Origin: Porphyrobacter sp.
GTDB lineage: Bacteria; Pseudomonadota; Alphaproteobacteria; Sphingomonadales; Sphingomonadaceae
Assembly: GCA_013911835.1 (NCBI GenBank)
Contig: JACESM010000007.1
Span: forward strand, 1 to 34,105
Reading direction: 5' to 3'
Length of the DNA: 34,105 nucleotides
This document shows positions 16,125-23,438 of this stretch, in pieces. Position 1 is the first letter of the stretch; each line of letters starts with the position of its first letter. The notes beneath the pieces are model-generated. The model ran no database searches. It saw only the letters and a list, made by a program, of their open reading frames with translations, and was not told the DNA's origin. Both the position numbers and the translations under genes were made by a program.

Positions 16125-17662
16125 TCTGCGAATTCCTTGTTGAGTTCGGCCTGGAGCGCGGTGCGGTCGATCTTGCCGTTAGGATTGAGCGGCATCGCAT
16201 TACGCCAATGGATCATCTGCGGCTGCATGAAATTCGGAAGGTCGCGCTGGAGCCGCTTGGCAAGCTCCTCGCGCGCGGCCTCGTCACCGCGCACCACCAG
16301 ATGCACCGCCTGCCCGAGGCGCGGGTGCGGTACGCCGAGCGCGACCGCTTCCGCTGCCAAGCCGGTCGCGAGCGCCGCCTCCTCGATCTCCTGCGGGGAT
16401 ATGCGGTTGCCCGCGCTCTTGATCATCGCATCGCGCCGCCCGGCGAAAAAGAGCAGGCCTTGCGGGTCGCGCTTTACCCGGTCGCCCGAGAACACCGCCA
16501 TCCCGCCATATTGGGATGCGGCAGGTGCAGGCTTGAAGCGCTCCGCCGTCCGCTCCGGATCCTGCCAGTAGCCTTGCGCGACCAGCGGCCCGCAATGGAC
16601 CAGTTCGCCCTCCTCGCCATCGGCGGCGACCTTGCCGCCGTCGTTCACCACCAGAATCTCGGCAAAGGGGATCGCCTTGCCCATCGAGGTGGGGTGGCTG
16701 TCGACCAGCGCGGGATCGAGGTAGGTCGAGCGGAAGGCTTCGGTGAGGCCATACATCGGGAACAGCCGTGCCTCGGGGAACAGCCCGCGCAAGGAGCGCA
16801 CCAGATCGACCGTCAGCGCCCCGCCGCTATTGGTCAGTCGCCGCAGCGGCGCGCGGGCCTCGGCAGGCCATTCGGTCTCGGTCAGCTGCACCCACAGCGG
16901 CGGCACCGCGGCGAGCGTCGTTACACCGTGCTTCGCGCAGGCCTTGGCGACATCCTTGGGGAACAGGAAATCGAGCGGCACCACGCAGCCGCCAGCATAC
17001 CACGTCGAGAGAAGCTGATTCTGCCCGTAGTCGAACGACAGCGGCAGCACGGCGAGCGTCACGTCGTCCTCGGCGAGCCCAAGGTAATGCGCCACGCTTA
17101 CCGCGCCCAGCCACATATTGGCATGGCTCAGCATCACCCCCTTGGGGCGGCCGGTGGAGCCGCTGGTGTAGAGGATCGCCGCCAGCTCTTCCGGATCGGC
17201 CTGCGAGGGGGCAAGTTCCAGCCCCGCCGCCTCCGCCGCGGCCAGCGCCTCTGCCTCGTCCAGCACTGCGCAGCCTTCGGGCAGATCACCCGGTTCGAGG
17301 CTGGCAAGCCGTGAGGGCGTGCCGATCAGCAGCGCCGCCCCGCTATCGGCGAGAATATGCGCGACCTGCGCGCGCTTGAGCAGCGGGTTGATCGGGACAT
17401 GCACCAGCCCCGCCCGCGCAGCCGCCAGCGGCAGCAGGCACGTCAGCTCGCCCTTGGCCGCCCAGCTCGCCACCCGCGAAGCCTTTGCGGGCACCTCGCG
17501 CGCCAGCCATCCGGCGAGCTTGGCAACACGCTGTCTTAACTGATTGTGGTTAAGGCTACCGTCCCGAAGCACCAGCGCCGGCCGCTCGCCGTACCCTCCC
17601 GCCCCCGCCAATTCGGCAAGGTGGTCGAGCGGGCGCGGGGTCGGATCTGGCAGGCAGGGCAT
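16121..17662 (-). CDS. Exosortase A-associated AMP-forming acyl-CoA ligase
   Basis: A 513-aa member of the ANL superfamily (acyl-CoA synthetases/NRPS adenylation domains). The P-loop is YTSGSTGRPKG (165-175). MYGLTEA is the A5 motif, SGDRVKRD the A7 region and NPNGKIDR the A10 motif with catalytic Lys497. It should adenylate a carboxylic acid and load it onto CoA or, more likely here, onto the carrier protein encoded divergently. The start codon is only 18 bases from the GTG of the divergent transferase gene. Codons 37-43 (LNHNQLR) lie in an AT-rich patch using the rare codons TTA and AGA. The substrate cannot be predicted by eye. Confidence 0.92.
   Translation of the reverse strand: MPCLPDPTPRPLDHLAELAGAGGYGERPALVLRDGSLNHNQLRQRVAKLAGWLAREVPAKASRVASWAAKGELTCLLPLAAARAGLVHVPINPLLKRAQVAHILADSGAALLIGTPSRLASLEPGDLPEGCAVLDEAEALAAAEAAGLELAPSQADPEELAAILYTSGSTGRPKGVMLSHANMWLGAVSVAHYLGLAEDDVTLAVLPLSFDYGQNQLLSTWYAGGCVVPLDFLFPKDVAKACAKHGVTTLAAVPPLWVQLTETEWPAEARAPLRRLTNSGGALTVDLVRSLRGLFPEARLFPMYGLTEAFRSTYLDPALVDSHPTSMGKAIPFAEILVVNDGGKVAADGEEGELVHCGPLVAQGYWQDPERTAERFKPAPAASQYGGMAVFSGDRVKRDPQGLLFFAGRRDAMIKSAGNRISPQEIEEAALATGLAAEAVALGVPHPRLGQAVHLVVRGDEAAREELAKRLQRDLPNFMQPQMIHWRNAMPLNPNGKIDRTALQAELNKEFAE
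17535..17554. promoter_or_regulatory. AT-rich inverted repeat CTTAAC-N8-GTTAAG inside the ligase gene
   Basis: A perfect 6-bp inverted repeat with an 8-base spacer lies in codons 37-43 of the ligase, about 127 bases upstream of the divergent transferase start. It is the most AT-rich patch in the neighbourhood and is encoded by codons unusual for this genome (TTA, AGA). A related GTTAAC palindrome occurs at 17708-17713. Because the two divergent starts are 18 bases apart, control elements for one or both transcripts must lie inside coding sequence. An operator is a possibility, not shown. Confidence 0.3.
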
Positions 17663-17680
17663 AAGGGATGCGGACTTTCA

Positions 17681-18691
17681 GTGATCGAAGCGCGGTATCA
17701 CGATAGCGTTAACGTCTTGCAAGCCCTCACGGCTTCGCAGGCCGCCCAAGGCATCGGCGCGCCCTTCGACCGGGCCGAGTGGTTCGCGCTGCTGGCCGAG
17801 ACCGGGCTCGTCCCGCTCGTCGCCATCGCCAGCGACACGGAAAACACCGCGGCGCTCGCGCTGACCGAGAGCGATGGGCGCATCACCCCCTTGCGCAACT
17901 GGTACTCTTTCACATGGCGCGAATTGGCTCCGGCGGGCGCAGCGGGTGATCGCCTGCTCGCAAGCATCGCGCGCCAGCTGAAAACCCGCGGGTGGCGCGT
18001 AACGCTCGAGCCCGTGCCCGAGGAGGACGGCTCGGCCGAGCGGCTCGCACGCGCCTTCCGCGCAGCGGGCTGGCGCGTGGCGGTGGAGCCCTGCGACATC
18101 AACCACGTCCTGCCCGTGAAAGGCCGCAGCTTCGCCGAATATTGGGAGACCCGCCCCGGCCCCCTGCGCACCACATTCAAGCGCAAGGCGAAGAAGGTCG
18201 AGGTCGAGGTGCTGACGCATTTCGACGCGGACGTCTGGGCCGATTACGAGACGATCTACGCCGCCAGCTGGAAGCCCGCCGAAGACCAGCCCGCGATGCT
18301 GCGCGCCTTTGCGCAAGCCGAGGGCGCCGCGGGTCGCCTGCGCCTCGGCATCGCCCGCGCCGATGGCCTTGCGGTCGCCGCGCAGGCCTGGACGGTTGAA
18401 AACGGCACGGCCTTCATCCACAAGCTCGCCCATCTCGAAAGCCACAAGCACCTCTCCGCCGGCACCACCCTGACCGCCGAACTGTTCCGCCACGTGATCG
18501 ACATCGACCGCGTCGCGCTGGTCGATTTCGGCACTGGTGACCAGAGCTACAAGGCCGACTGGATGGAGGAGGTGCGCCCGCGCTATCGCATCGATTGCCT
18601 CGATCCCGCTCGCCCTCGCGCCTGGCCCGCGCTCGCCAAGCGGCTGCTGCGGGGCAGCGCAAAACTTGCGCCCTCGCCCGCGCATGGCTAA
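17681..18691 (+). CDS. GNAT/FemAB-like acyltransferase of the XrtA side module
   Basis: A 336-aa protein with the FemAB-like double-GNAT architecture (acetyltransf_6-type). Recognisable are GRSFAEYWETRPGPLRTTFKRKAKK in the middle, a GLAVAAQAWTVENGTAFIHKLAHLESHKHLSAGTTLT strand-turn-helix resembling the acyl-CoA/acyl-ACP binding region, and VALVDFGTGDQSYKADWMEEVRPRYRI at the end. Adjacency to an acyl carrier protein suggests it uses an ACP-bound acyl group. I chose the GTG at 17681 (AAGGGA 12 bases upstream). The ORF-track start at 17546 would place 45 non-conserved residues antisense to the ligase. No alternative ATG exists near the start. Confidence 0.8.
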   Translation: MIEARYHDSVNVLQALTASQAAQGIGAPFDRAEWFALLAETGLVPLVAIASDTENTAALALTESDGRITPLRNWYSFTWRELAPAGAAGDRLLASIARQLKTRGWRVTLEPVPEEDGSAERLARAFRAAGWRVAVEPCDINHVLPVKGRSFAEYWETRPGPLRTTFKRKAKKVEVEVLTHFDADVWADYETIYAASWKPAEDQPAMLRAFAQAEGAAGRLRLGIARADGLAVAAQAWTVENGTAFIHKLAHLESHKHLSAGTTLTAELFRHVIDIDRVALVDFGTGDQSYKADWMEEVRPRYRIDCLDPARPRAWPALAKRLLRGSAKLAPSPAHG

Positions 18692-18745
18692 GCCCCGCCG
18701 CCACGGCCCGGGAATAAGGGCTGAACAGGGACTTTTGCACAGCCG

Positions 18746-19030
18746 ATGACCGTTTCGCACAACCTCGATGGCGCCGCGCTCGATCTCGAACTCAAAGGGC
18801 TCATCGCCGACGTGCTGGGCCTCGACCCCGAGCAGGCGCAGGCGCTCGGCCCGGACTCGGGGTTGTTCGGCCACCTGCCCGAACTGGATTCGATGGCGGT
18901 CGCGGGTCTGCTGACCGAGATGGAAGACCGGCTTGGCATCGTTATCGAGGATGACGATGTGGATGGCGAAATGCTCGAGACCTACGGGGCCTTGCGCGCC
19001 TTCGCCGAGGCCAAGCTCGGCGGCTGCTGA
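18746..19030 (+). CDS. Acyl carrier protein of the XrtA side module
   Basis: A 94-aa acidic four-helix carrier protein. The phosphopantetheine attachment serine is Ser49 in ELDSMAV, matching the DSL/DSM signature. It is distinct from the housekeeping AcpP, which is usually about 78 aa with DSLD. It lies 54 bases after the transferase and 14 bases before the first hydrolase, and is divergent from the acyl-CoA ligase, which is its likely loading enzyme. The attached group is unknown. Confidence 0.92.
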   Translation: MTVSHNLDGAALDLELKGLIADVLGLDPEQAQALGPDSGLFGHLPELDSMAVAGLLTEMEDRLGIVIEDDDVDGEMLETYGALRAFAEAKLGGC

Positions 19031-19044
19031 GCCCCGCGCCCCGC

Positions 19045-19734
19045 GTGCTTTCCAAATGGACCCCGCCCGCCCCTGACGGCGACATGGCCGGGGAGGAACT
19101 GCTGGTCGCCTTCGACCGCGGGCGCGATTTGCGCCTGCTGATCTGCCCGGCTTGGTTTGACGAGGCGAACAAGCTGCGGCGCTTCACGCTCGAGGTGATG
19201 CGGCGGCTTGACCGCGCAGGCGTGGACTGCCTGCTCCCCGATCTGCCCGGCTGCAACGAGAGCCTTGCCCCGCTTGAGCGCCAGACGCTTGAAGGCTGGC
19301 GCGCGGCCATGACCGCCGCCGCCGAAGCTCTCCGGGCGACCCATGTTCTGGCGATCCGCGCCGGGGCGCTGGTCGCGCCCCCCGCCCTTCCCGGCTGGCA
19401 CTACGCCGCGCAGTCCGGCCCCAAGCTCCTGCGCGGCATGATCCGCGCCCGCACCATCGTCGCGCGCGAGGCGGGGGTGGCGGAGACATCCGAAGCGCTG
19501 ATGGCCGAGGGCCGCGCGCAAGGCCTGACGCTCGGCGGCTGGAGAATCGGGCCTGCGATGTTCGCTGCGCTCGAAATGGCCGAGCCTGCGCTTGCCCACG
19601 GCCAGTCCGATCTTGCGCAGAGCGCCATCGGCGGCCCGGGCCTGTGGCTGCGGGCCGAGCCGGGCGAGGACGCCGCGCAAGCCGGTCGCCTCGCCGGGCG
19701 GATCGTCCAAAGTCTCGCAGGCGCGCCCGCATGA
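19045..19734 (+). CDS. Exosortase A-associated alpha/beta hydrolase-like protein 2 (no catalytic Ser)
   Basis: A 229-aa protein in the position of the exosortase-associated hydrolase 2. The alpha/beta-hydrolase trace is visible: LLICPAWFDEANKLRRFT (oxyanion region), CLLPDLPGCNES (strand 4 and turn) and VLAIRAGALVAPP at the nucleophile elbow. At the elbow the usual G-x-S-x-G has become I-R-A-G-A, so there is no serine in the nucleophile position. It may be a non-catalytic scaffold or acyl-binding partner. The GTG start at 19045 is 14 bases after the ACP stop, and its end overlaps hydrolase 1 by 4 bases (ATGA). Assignment to the family rests on position and faint motifs. Confidence 0.7.
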   Translation: MLSKWTPPAPDGDMAGEELLVAFDRGRDLRLLICPAWFDEANKLRRFTLEVMRRLDRAGVDCLLPDLPGCNESLAPLERQTLEGWRAAMTAAAEALRATHVLAIRAGALVAPPALPGWHYAAQSGPKLLRGMIRARTIVAREAGVAETSEALMAEGRAQGLTLGGWRIGPAMFAALEMAEPALAHGQSDLAQSAIGGPGLWLRAEPGEDAAQAGRLAGRIVQSLAGAPA

Positions 19735-20513
19735 GCCGGCGCTGGCATGCCTTCGCCTGCGACGGGCAGATGCTGGCAGGCACGCTCGATCCTGCGCCCG
19801 GTGCTACGGGGCTGCTGATCGTCAGCGGCGGCAACGAAATCCGCTCCGGCGCTTTCGGCGGGCAGGCCGACATGGCCGCGCGCATCGCCGCGGCGGGCTT
19901 CCCGGTCTTCCGCTTCGACCGCCGCGGGGTCGGCGACAGCGAGGGCGAGAACCGCGGCTTTCGCCATTCGGCCGAGGACATCGCCTGCGCGCTCGCCGCC
20001 TTCCGAGGACAAGCCCCGCAGATCACCCGCGTGATCGCTTTCGGCAATTGCGACGCGGCCTCGGCGCTGATGCTGGCGGGCGGCGCGCAGGTCGACGCTC
20101 TGGTGCTTTCCAACCCCTGGACCATCGAGGACAGCGACGCTGGCGACAGCACACCGCCCCCTGAAGCGGTGCGGGCGCGCTATCTCGAAAAGCTCAAGAA
20201 CCCTGGCGAGATCATGCGGTTGCTCGGCGGAGGTGTGAACCTTGCCAAGCTCGCGCGCGGGGTAATCCACGCGCTGAAACCACCCCCGCCGCCCTCGAGC
20301 CTCGCGCAGGACATGGCGGCAGGGCTGGCAGGCTTCACCGGCGATGTCCGCATCCTGCTCGCCACCGCCGACCGCACCGCGCAGGTGTTCGAGGCGGCAT
20401 GGGATCGGAACGATCCGCGCATCCGCCGCTGCGAGGGCGCAGGCCACGCCTATGTCGAGCCCGAACACCGCGCGTGGCTCGAGGCGCAACTGCTGGAAGC
20501 CCTACGCGCCTAG
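19731..20513 (+). CDS. Exosortase A-associated alpha/beta hydrolase 1 (Cys nucleophile)
   Basis: A 260-aa alpha/beta hydrolase of the exosortase-A-associated group. IVSGGNEIRSGAFGG forms the oxyanion loop, FRFDRRGVGDSEG the strand 4 turn, IAFGNCDAASALM the nucleophile elbow and EGAGHAYVEPEH the histidine loop. The nucleophile position is Cys (G-N-C-D-A) rather than Ser, as in dienelactone hydrolases, so a thiol ester intermediate is likely. The start at 19731 is set by the ATGA overlap with hydrolase 2; the longer ORF-track form is out of frame with that gene. Its stop shares CTAG with the stop of the convergent RNA methyltransferase. A thioesterase releasing or editing the ACP-bound group is a reasonable guess. 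Confidence 0.87.
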   Translation: MSRRWHAFACDGQMLAGTLDPAPGATGLLIVSGGNEIRSGAFGGQADMAARIAAAGFPVFRFDRRGVGDSEGENRGFRHSAEDIACALAAFRGQAPQITRVIAFGNCDAASALMLAGGAQVDALVLSNPWTIEDSDAGDSTPPPEAVRARYLEKLKNPGEIMRLLGGGVNLAKLARGVIHALKPPPPPSSLAQDMAAGLAGFTGDVRILLATADRTAQVFEAAWDRNDPRIRRCEGAGHAYVEPEHRAWLEAQLLEALRA

Positions 20514-21706
20514 CGCTCGAACAGGCTCACCAGCTCGACATGGGTCGACCAGCGAAACTGGCCGACCGGGCGCAGCTTCGAAAGCCGGAAGCCCGCCTTG
20601 GCCAGCACCGCGGCATCACGCGCCCAGCTTGACGGGTTGCAGCTGACATAAACCACCCGCGTCAGCGTGCTCGCAGCGATCTCGGCGATCTGCGCGCGGG
20701 CGCCGGCACGCGGTGGATCGAGCAGCACGGCGTCGAAGCGGCCCAGCTCGGCCGGTTGCAGGGGCGCGCGGAACAGGTCGCGGTGGAGCGCCAGCACGCC
20801 TCCACCGGTCCGCGCCCCGGCGTTCTTGCAGGCGAGATGTGCGGCTTGTTCGGCCTCCACGGCGAGCACCTTGCGGCCATCCTTCAGCGCGAAGGCAAAG
20901 GTGCCGAGCCCCGCAAAGAGATCGGCCACCATCCGCGCGTCACCCAGCCATACGGCGGCATCGGCGGCCATCTGGCTCTCGGCATCATGGGTCGCCTGAA
21001 GGAAGGCGCCCGGCGGCAGGCTGACCGGCACTCCGGCAAGCGTCACCGTCACCGGCTCGGGCTCCCACATGGTCTCGGGGCCATAGCCCTGGTCGACGGA
21101 AAGCCGCGCCAGTCCCTGCTCGCGCGCAAAATCGAGCGCCGCCTCGGTCGGGCCGAGGCCCTCCAGCGGGAAGTGCGACAGGCTCGCCTCGACCCCCTGA
21201 TCGGCGAGCGTCAGGTCGATGCCGACCATCGCCTTGGGGCCATACGCGGCGACGAACTTGCGCAAGGGGGCGATCAGCGCGGCCAGCGAAGGATGCAGCA
21301 CCGGGCACTCGGCAAGGTCGACCACGCGGTGCGATCCACCCTCGCGGTAGCCGAGCACCGCGCCCCGCGCCGTGCGAAGCCCGTGCAGCCCCGCGCGGCG
21401 GCGGGTGTGCGCGGGCGAGAGGTGGACGGGGAGCAGCTCGGCAGGCTCCAGCCCCTGCCCGCGCGCCGCATTGACCACGCGCTGGGTGACGAAGGTGGCC
21501 AGCGCCGCGTCATCGACCTGCTGCAACTGGCACCCGCCGCAGATCGCGAAATGACGGCACGGCGGGGTCTGGTGGTGCGGCCCGGGCGTGATCGCACCGC
21601 TCTCGTCCACAAGGTCGCCCGGCGCGGTGCCCGCGACATGGCGCCCGGAGGCGGTGACGCCGTCGCCCTTGGCGGCGAGGCGGATGATCTGTTCAGGGGT
21701 GCTCAC
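20510..21706 (-). CDS. TrmA/RumA-family class I SAM RNA methyltransferase
   Basis: A 398-aa RNA (uracil-5)-methyltransferase-like enzyme. Cys50, Cys56, Cys59 and Cys134 (CRHFAICGGC ... ECPVLH) match the 4Fe-4S motif of the RlmD (RumA) branch. VADLFAGLGTFAFAL is the SAM-binding loop, LLDPPRAG motif IV, and Cys356 in YVSCNPSSWARD is the catalytic nucleophile. The GTG start at 21706 gives a 4-base GTGA overlap with the upstream gene; the ORF-track start at 21832 reads antisense-like sequence without conserved features. The target (23S rRNA or tRNA uridine) is not resolved by eye. The 3' end overlaps the convergent hydrolase by 4 bases. Confidence 0.9.
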   Translation of the reverse strand: MSTPEQIIRLAAKGDGVTASGRHVAGTAPGDLVDESGAITPGPHHQTPPCRHFAICGGCQLQQVDDAALATFVTQRVVNAARGQGLEPAELLPVHLSPAHTRRRAGLHGLRTARGAVLGYREGGSHRVVDLAECPVLHPSLAALIAPLRKFVAAYGPKAMVGIDLTLADQGVEASLSHFPLEGLGPTEAALDFAREQGLARLSVDQGYGPETMWEPEPVTVTLAGVPVSLPPGAFLQATHDAESQMAADAAVWLGDARMVADLFAGLGTFAFALKDGRKVLAVEAEQAAHLACKNAGARTGGGVLALHRDLFRAPLQPAELGRFDAVLLDPPRAGARAQIAEIAASTLTRVVYVSCNPSSWARDAAVLAKAGFRLSKLRPVGQFRWSTHVELVSLFER

Positions 21707-23091
21707 AGCGCCGCCGCTAGCGCCTCGGAGACCCTTTCGGCAAGCTGCGATGGCGTGAAAGCGGGTCCGGCCCGCCGCGCCGCCTCGCTGTGGAGCCACA
21801 CCGCCTCGCACGCGGCGGCGAAGGGATCGCACCCCGTCGCCATGCGGCTCGCGGCAATCCCGGCGAGGACGTCGCCGGTGCCCGCGACCGACAGCCAGCT
21901 TGAAGCGGGGGGCGCGAGCGCCAGCCTGCCGTCAGGCGCGGCGATGCAGGTGTCGGGGCCCTTGGCGAGCACCACCATGCCGCTGACCTTGGCGAGCGCC
22001 AGCGCGCGATCACGGCGGCTTTCGGCGATCACCCCGAACGCGCGGCACAGGGTCTCGAGCTCACCGTCGTGCGGCGTCACCAGCTTGGGGACGCCGCGCG
22101 CAGGCATGGTGGGGGTGAGCAGCATCAGCGCGTCGGCATCGAGCACCAGCGCCGGGGCGGTGCGCAGCGCCTCACCCATCCTCGCCCGCGCCGCCTCGTC
22201 GCGCCCGAGGCCAGGGCCGACCAGCACGGCAGCGATGCGCGAATCGGCGAGCGCCTGTCCGAGCGGCGCGGTGTCGTTCACCACCTCGGGCGGCGTGCGC
22301 TGATCGGCTTCGGGGGCGAGGAGCTTCACATAGCCCGCCCCGGCCCGCTGCGCGGCGCTTGCGGCCAGCAGACTCGCCCCGGGTATGGCGCCCGCGACAA
22401 TGGCCAGCAGCCCGCGGCGATACTTATGGCTGTCGGCGGCGGGCGCGGCGATGTGCGGCCGGGCGATCAGCTGCGCGGCACCCGCGACCGCGCCGATCCC
22501 GATGGGGACAAGCCGCCGCTGGCCCATCGGTGCGCGGCCCGGCAGGCTCCAATGGGCGAACTTCCACGCGCCCAGAGCCAGCGTCACATCAAAGGCCGGG
22601 AGCCTGTCATTGAGCACCGCTCCACTGTCGCTCGCGATCCCGGAGGGCACATCCACCGCCACCTTGATGCGGTGGCGCGCGGCGAGATCGCGCAGCAGCA
22701 GGGCGTGCTCGGGCACCAGCGGGCGGGTGAGGCCCGATCCGAAGAGGCAGTCGACGAAGACGTCTCCCGTTGCACCGCCTGCTGTGCCAACCGGGCCATC
22801 CCAGCGCGCCTTTGCGTCGCGAGCAGCATCGGTTTTCGGATCGAGCGGGGCGATCACTGACACCGCGTTCCCCGCCTCGCGCAGTCGCCGGGCGATAACA
22901 TAGCCGTCCCCGCCATTATTGCCCGGGCCGCACAGGACCGTGACCGAGCGCCCGGCGGCAATCCGGCGGATCCACTCGGCCGCGCCGCCTGCAGCGATTT
23001 CCATCAGGTCGGTGACCGAGGTTCCCGCATCGAACAGCGCCTGCTCGGCCGCGCGCATCTGTTCGGCGGTGAGGACCTGGGCGGCGGTCAC
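21703..23091 (-). CDS. nnr: Bifunctional NAD(P)H-hydrate epimerase/dehydratase
   Basis: A 462-aa metabolite-repair enzyme. The N-terminal YjeF domain (about 1-205; CGPGNNGGDGYVIARRL) epimerises damaged NAD(P)HX. The C-terminal ribokinase-like domain (about 215-460; GAIPGASLLAASAAQRAGAGYVKL and SVAGTGDVLAGI) dehydrates the S-form using ADP or ATP. Both domains appear complete and the length is normal for the fused bacterial type. The GTG start overlaps the stop of the lipoprotein gene by 4 bases (GTGA), and its own stop overlaps the RNA methyltransferase start in the same way. This suggests a translationally coupled set. Confidence 0.95.
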   Translation of the reverse strand: MTAAQVLTAEQMRAAEQALFDAGTSVTDLMEIAAGGAAEWIRRIAAGRSVTVLCGPGNNGGDGYVIARRLREAGNAVSVIAPLDPKTDAARDAKARWDGPVGTAGGATGDVFVDCLFGSGLTRPLVPEHALLLRDLAARHRIKVAVDVPSGIASDSGAVLNDRLPAFDVTLALGAWKFAHWSLPGRAPMGQRRLVPIGIGAVAGAAQLIARPHIAAPAADSHKYRRGLLAIVAGAIPGASLLAASAAQRAGAGYVKLLAPEADQRTPPEVVNDTAPLGQALADSRIAAVLVGPGLGRDEAARARMGEALRTAPALVLDADALMLLTPTMPARGVPKLVTPHDGELETLCRAFGVIAESRRDRALALAKVSGMVVLAKGPDTCIAAPDGRLALAPPASSWLSVAGTGDVLAGIAASRMATGCDPFAAACEAVWLHSEAARRAGPAFTPSQLAERVSEALAAAL

Positions 23092-23438
23092 GGCGTCGGC
23101 GCGGCGGCGGGTTCGCGCGGGATGCGGTAGCGGTCCGCGCCAACGGCGAATTGCAGCACCCCTTGCCCCTCTTCCAGCACCACCGGATCGGCCCCGTCAA
23201 TCGGGGCAAGCGTGCCGGTGGCGGGGTCATAGGTAAGGCGCCGGAAACCGCCATCGGGGTGGTGAATGACGATCTGCGGGCCGCCCGCGACCCGCTCGAG
23301 CGTGCAGACCCCGGCAAAGTCAGCGCCCTCGCCAATGGCGCAGGCGATGGTCTCGCCCGCAGGCTCGGGGCTCTGCGCCCCGCCGCAGCCCGCCAGGACC
23401 GTGAAAGCAACCCCTGCGCTAGATATCCGCAAAGACAT
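23088..23438 (-). CDS. Small putative lipoprotein of unknown function
   Basis: A 116-aa protein with a short signal sequence [18 protein letters not shown] and a lipobox LAGC, so Cys18 should be lipidated. The mature part has two more cysteines ([13 protein letters not shown]) that could form a disulfide, and a beta-rich tail ([21 protein letters not shown]). No family is recognised. The start at 23438 is chosen because it exposes the lipobox; it overlaps the 3' end of ilvD by 20 bases. The 82 upstream residues of the ORF-track version are antisense to nothing conserved and overlap ilvD out of frame. It is probably co-transcribed with ilvD and nnr. Confidence 0.75.
   Translation of the reverse strand: MSLRISSAGVAFTVLAGCGGAQSPEPAGETIACAIGEGADFAGVCTLERVAGGPQIVIHHPDGGFRRLTYDPATGTLAPIDGADPVVLEEGQGVLQFAVGADRYRIPREPAAAPTP

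Noticed and set aside
13191-16571. Long + strand ORFs of 558 aa and 548 aa
   Set aside because: Antisense to the chain-length and export genes (558 aa) and to the decarboxylase and ligase (548 aa). Shadow composition and no motifs.
20756-22303. 515-aa + strand ORF
   Set aside because: Antisense to the RNA methyltransferase and nnr genes, both strongly supported.
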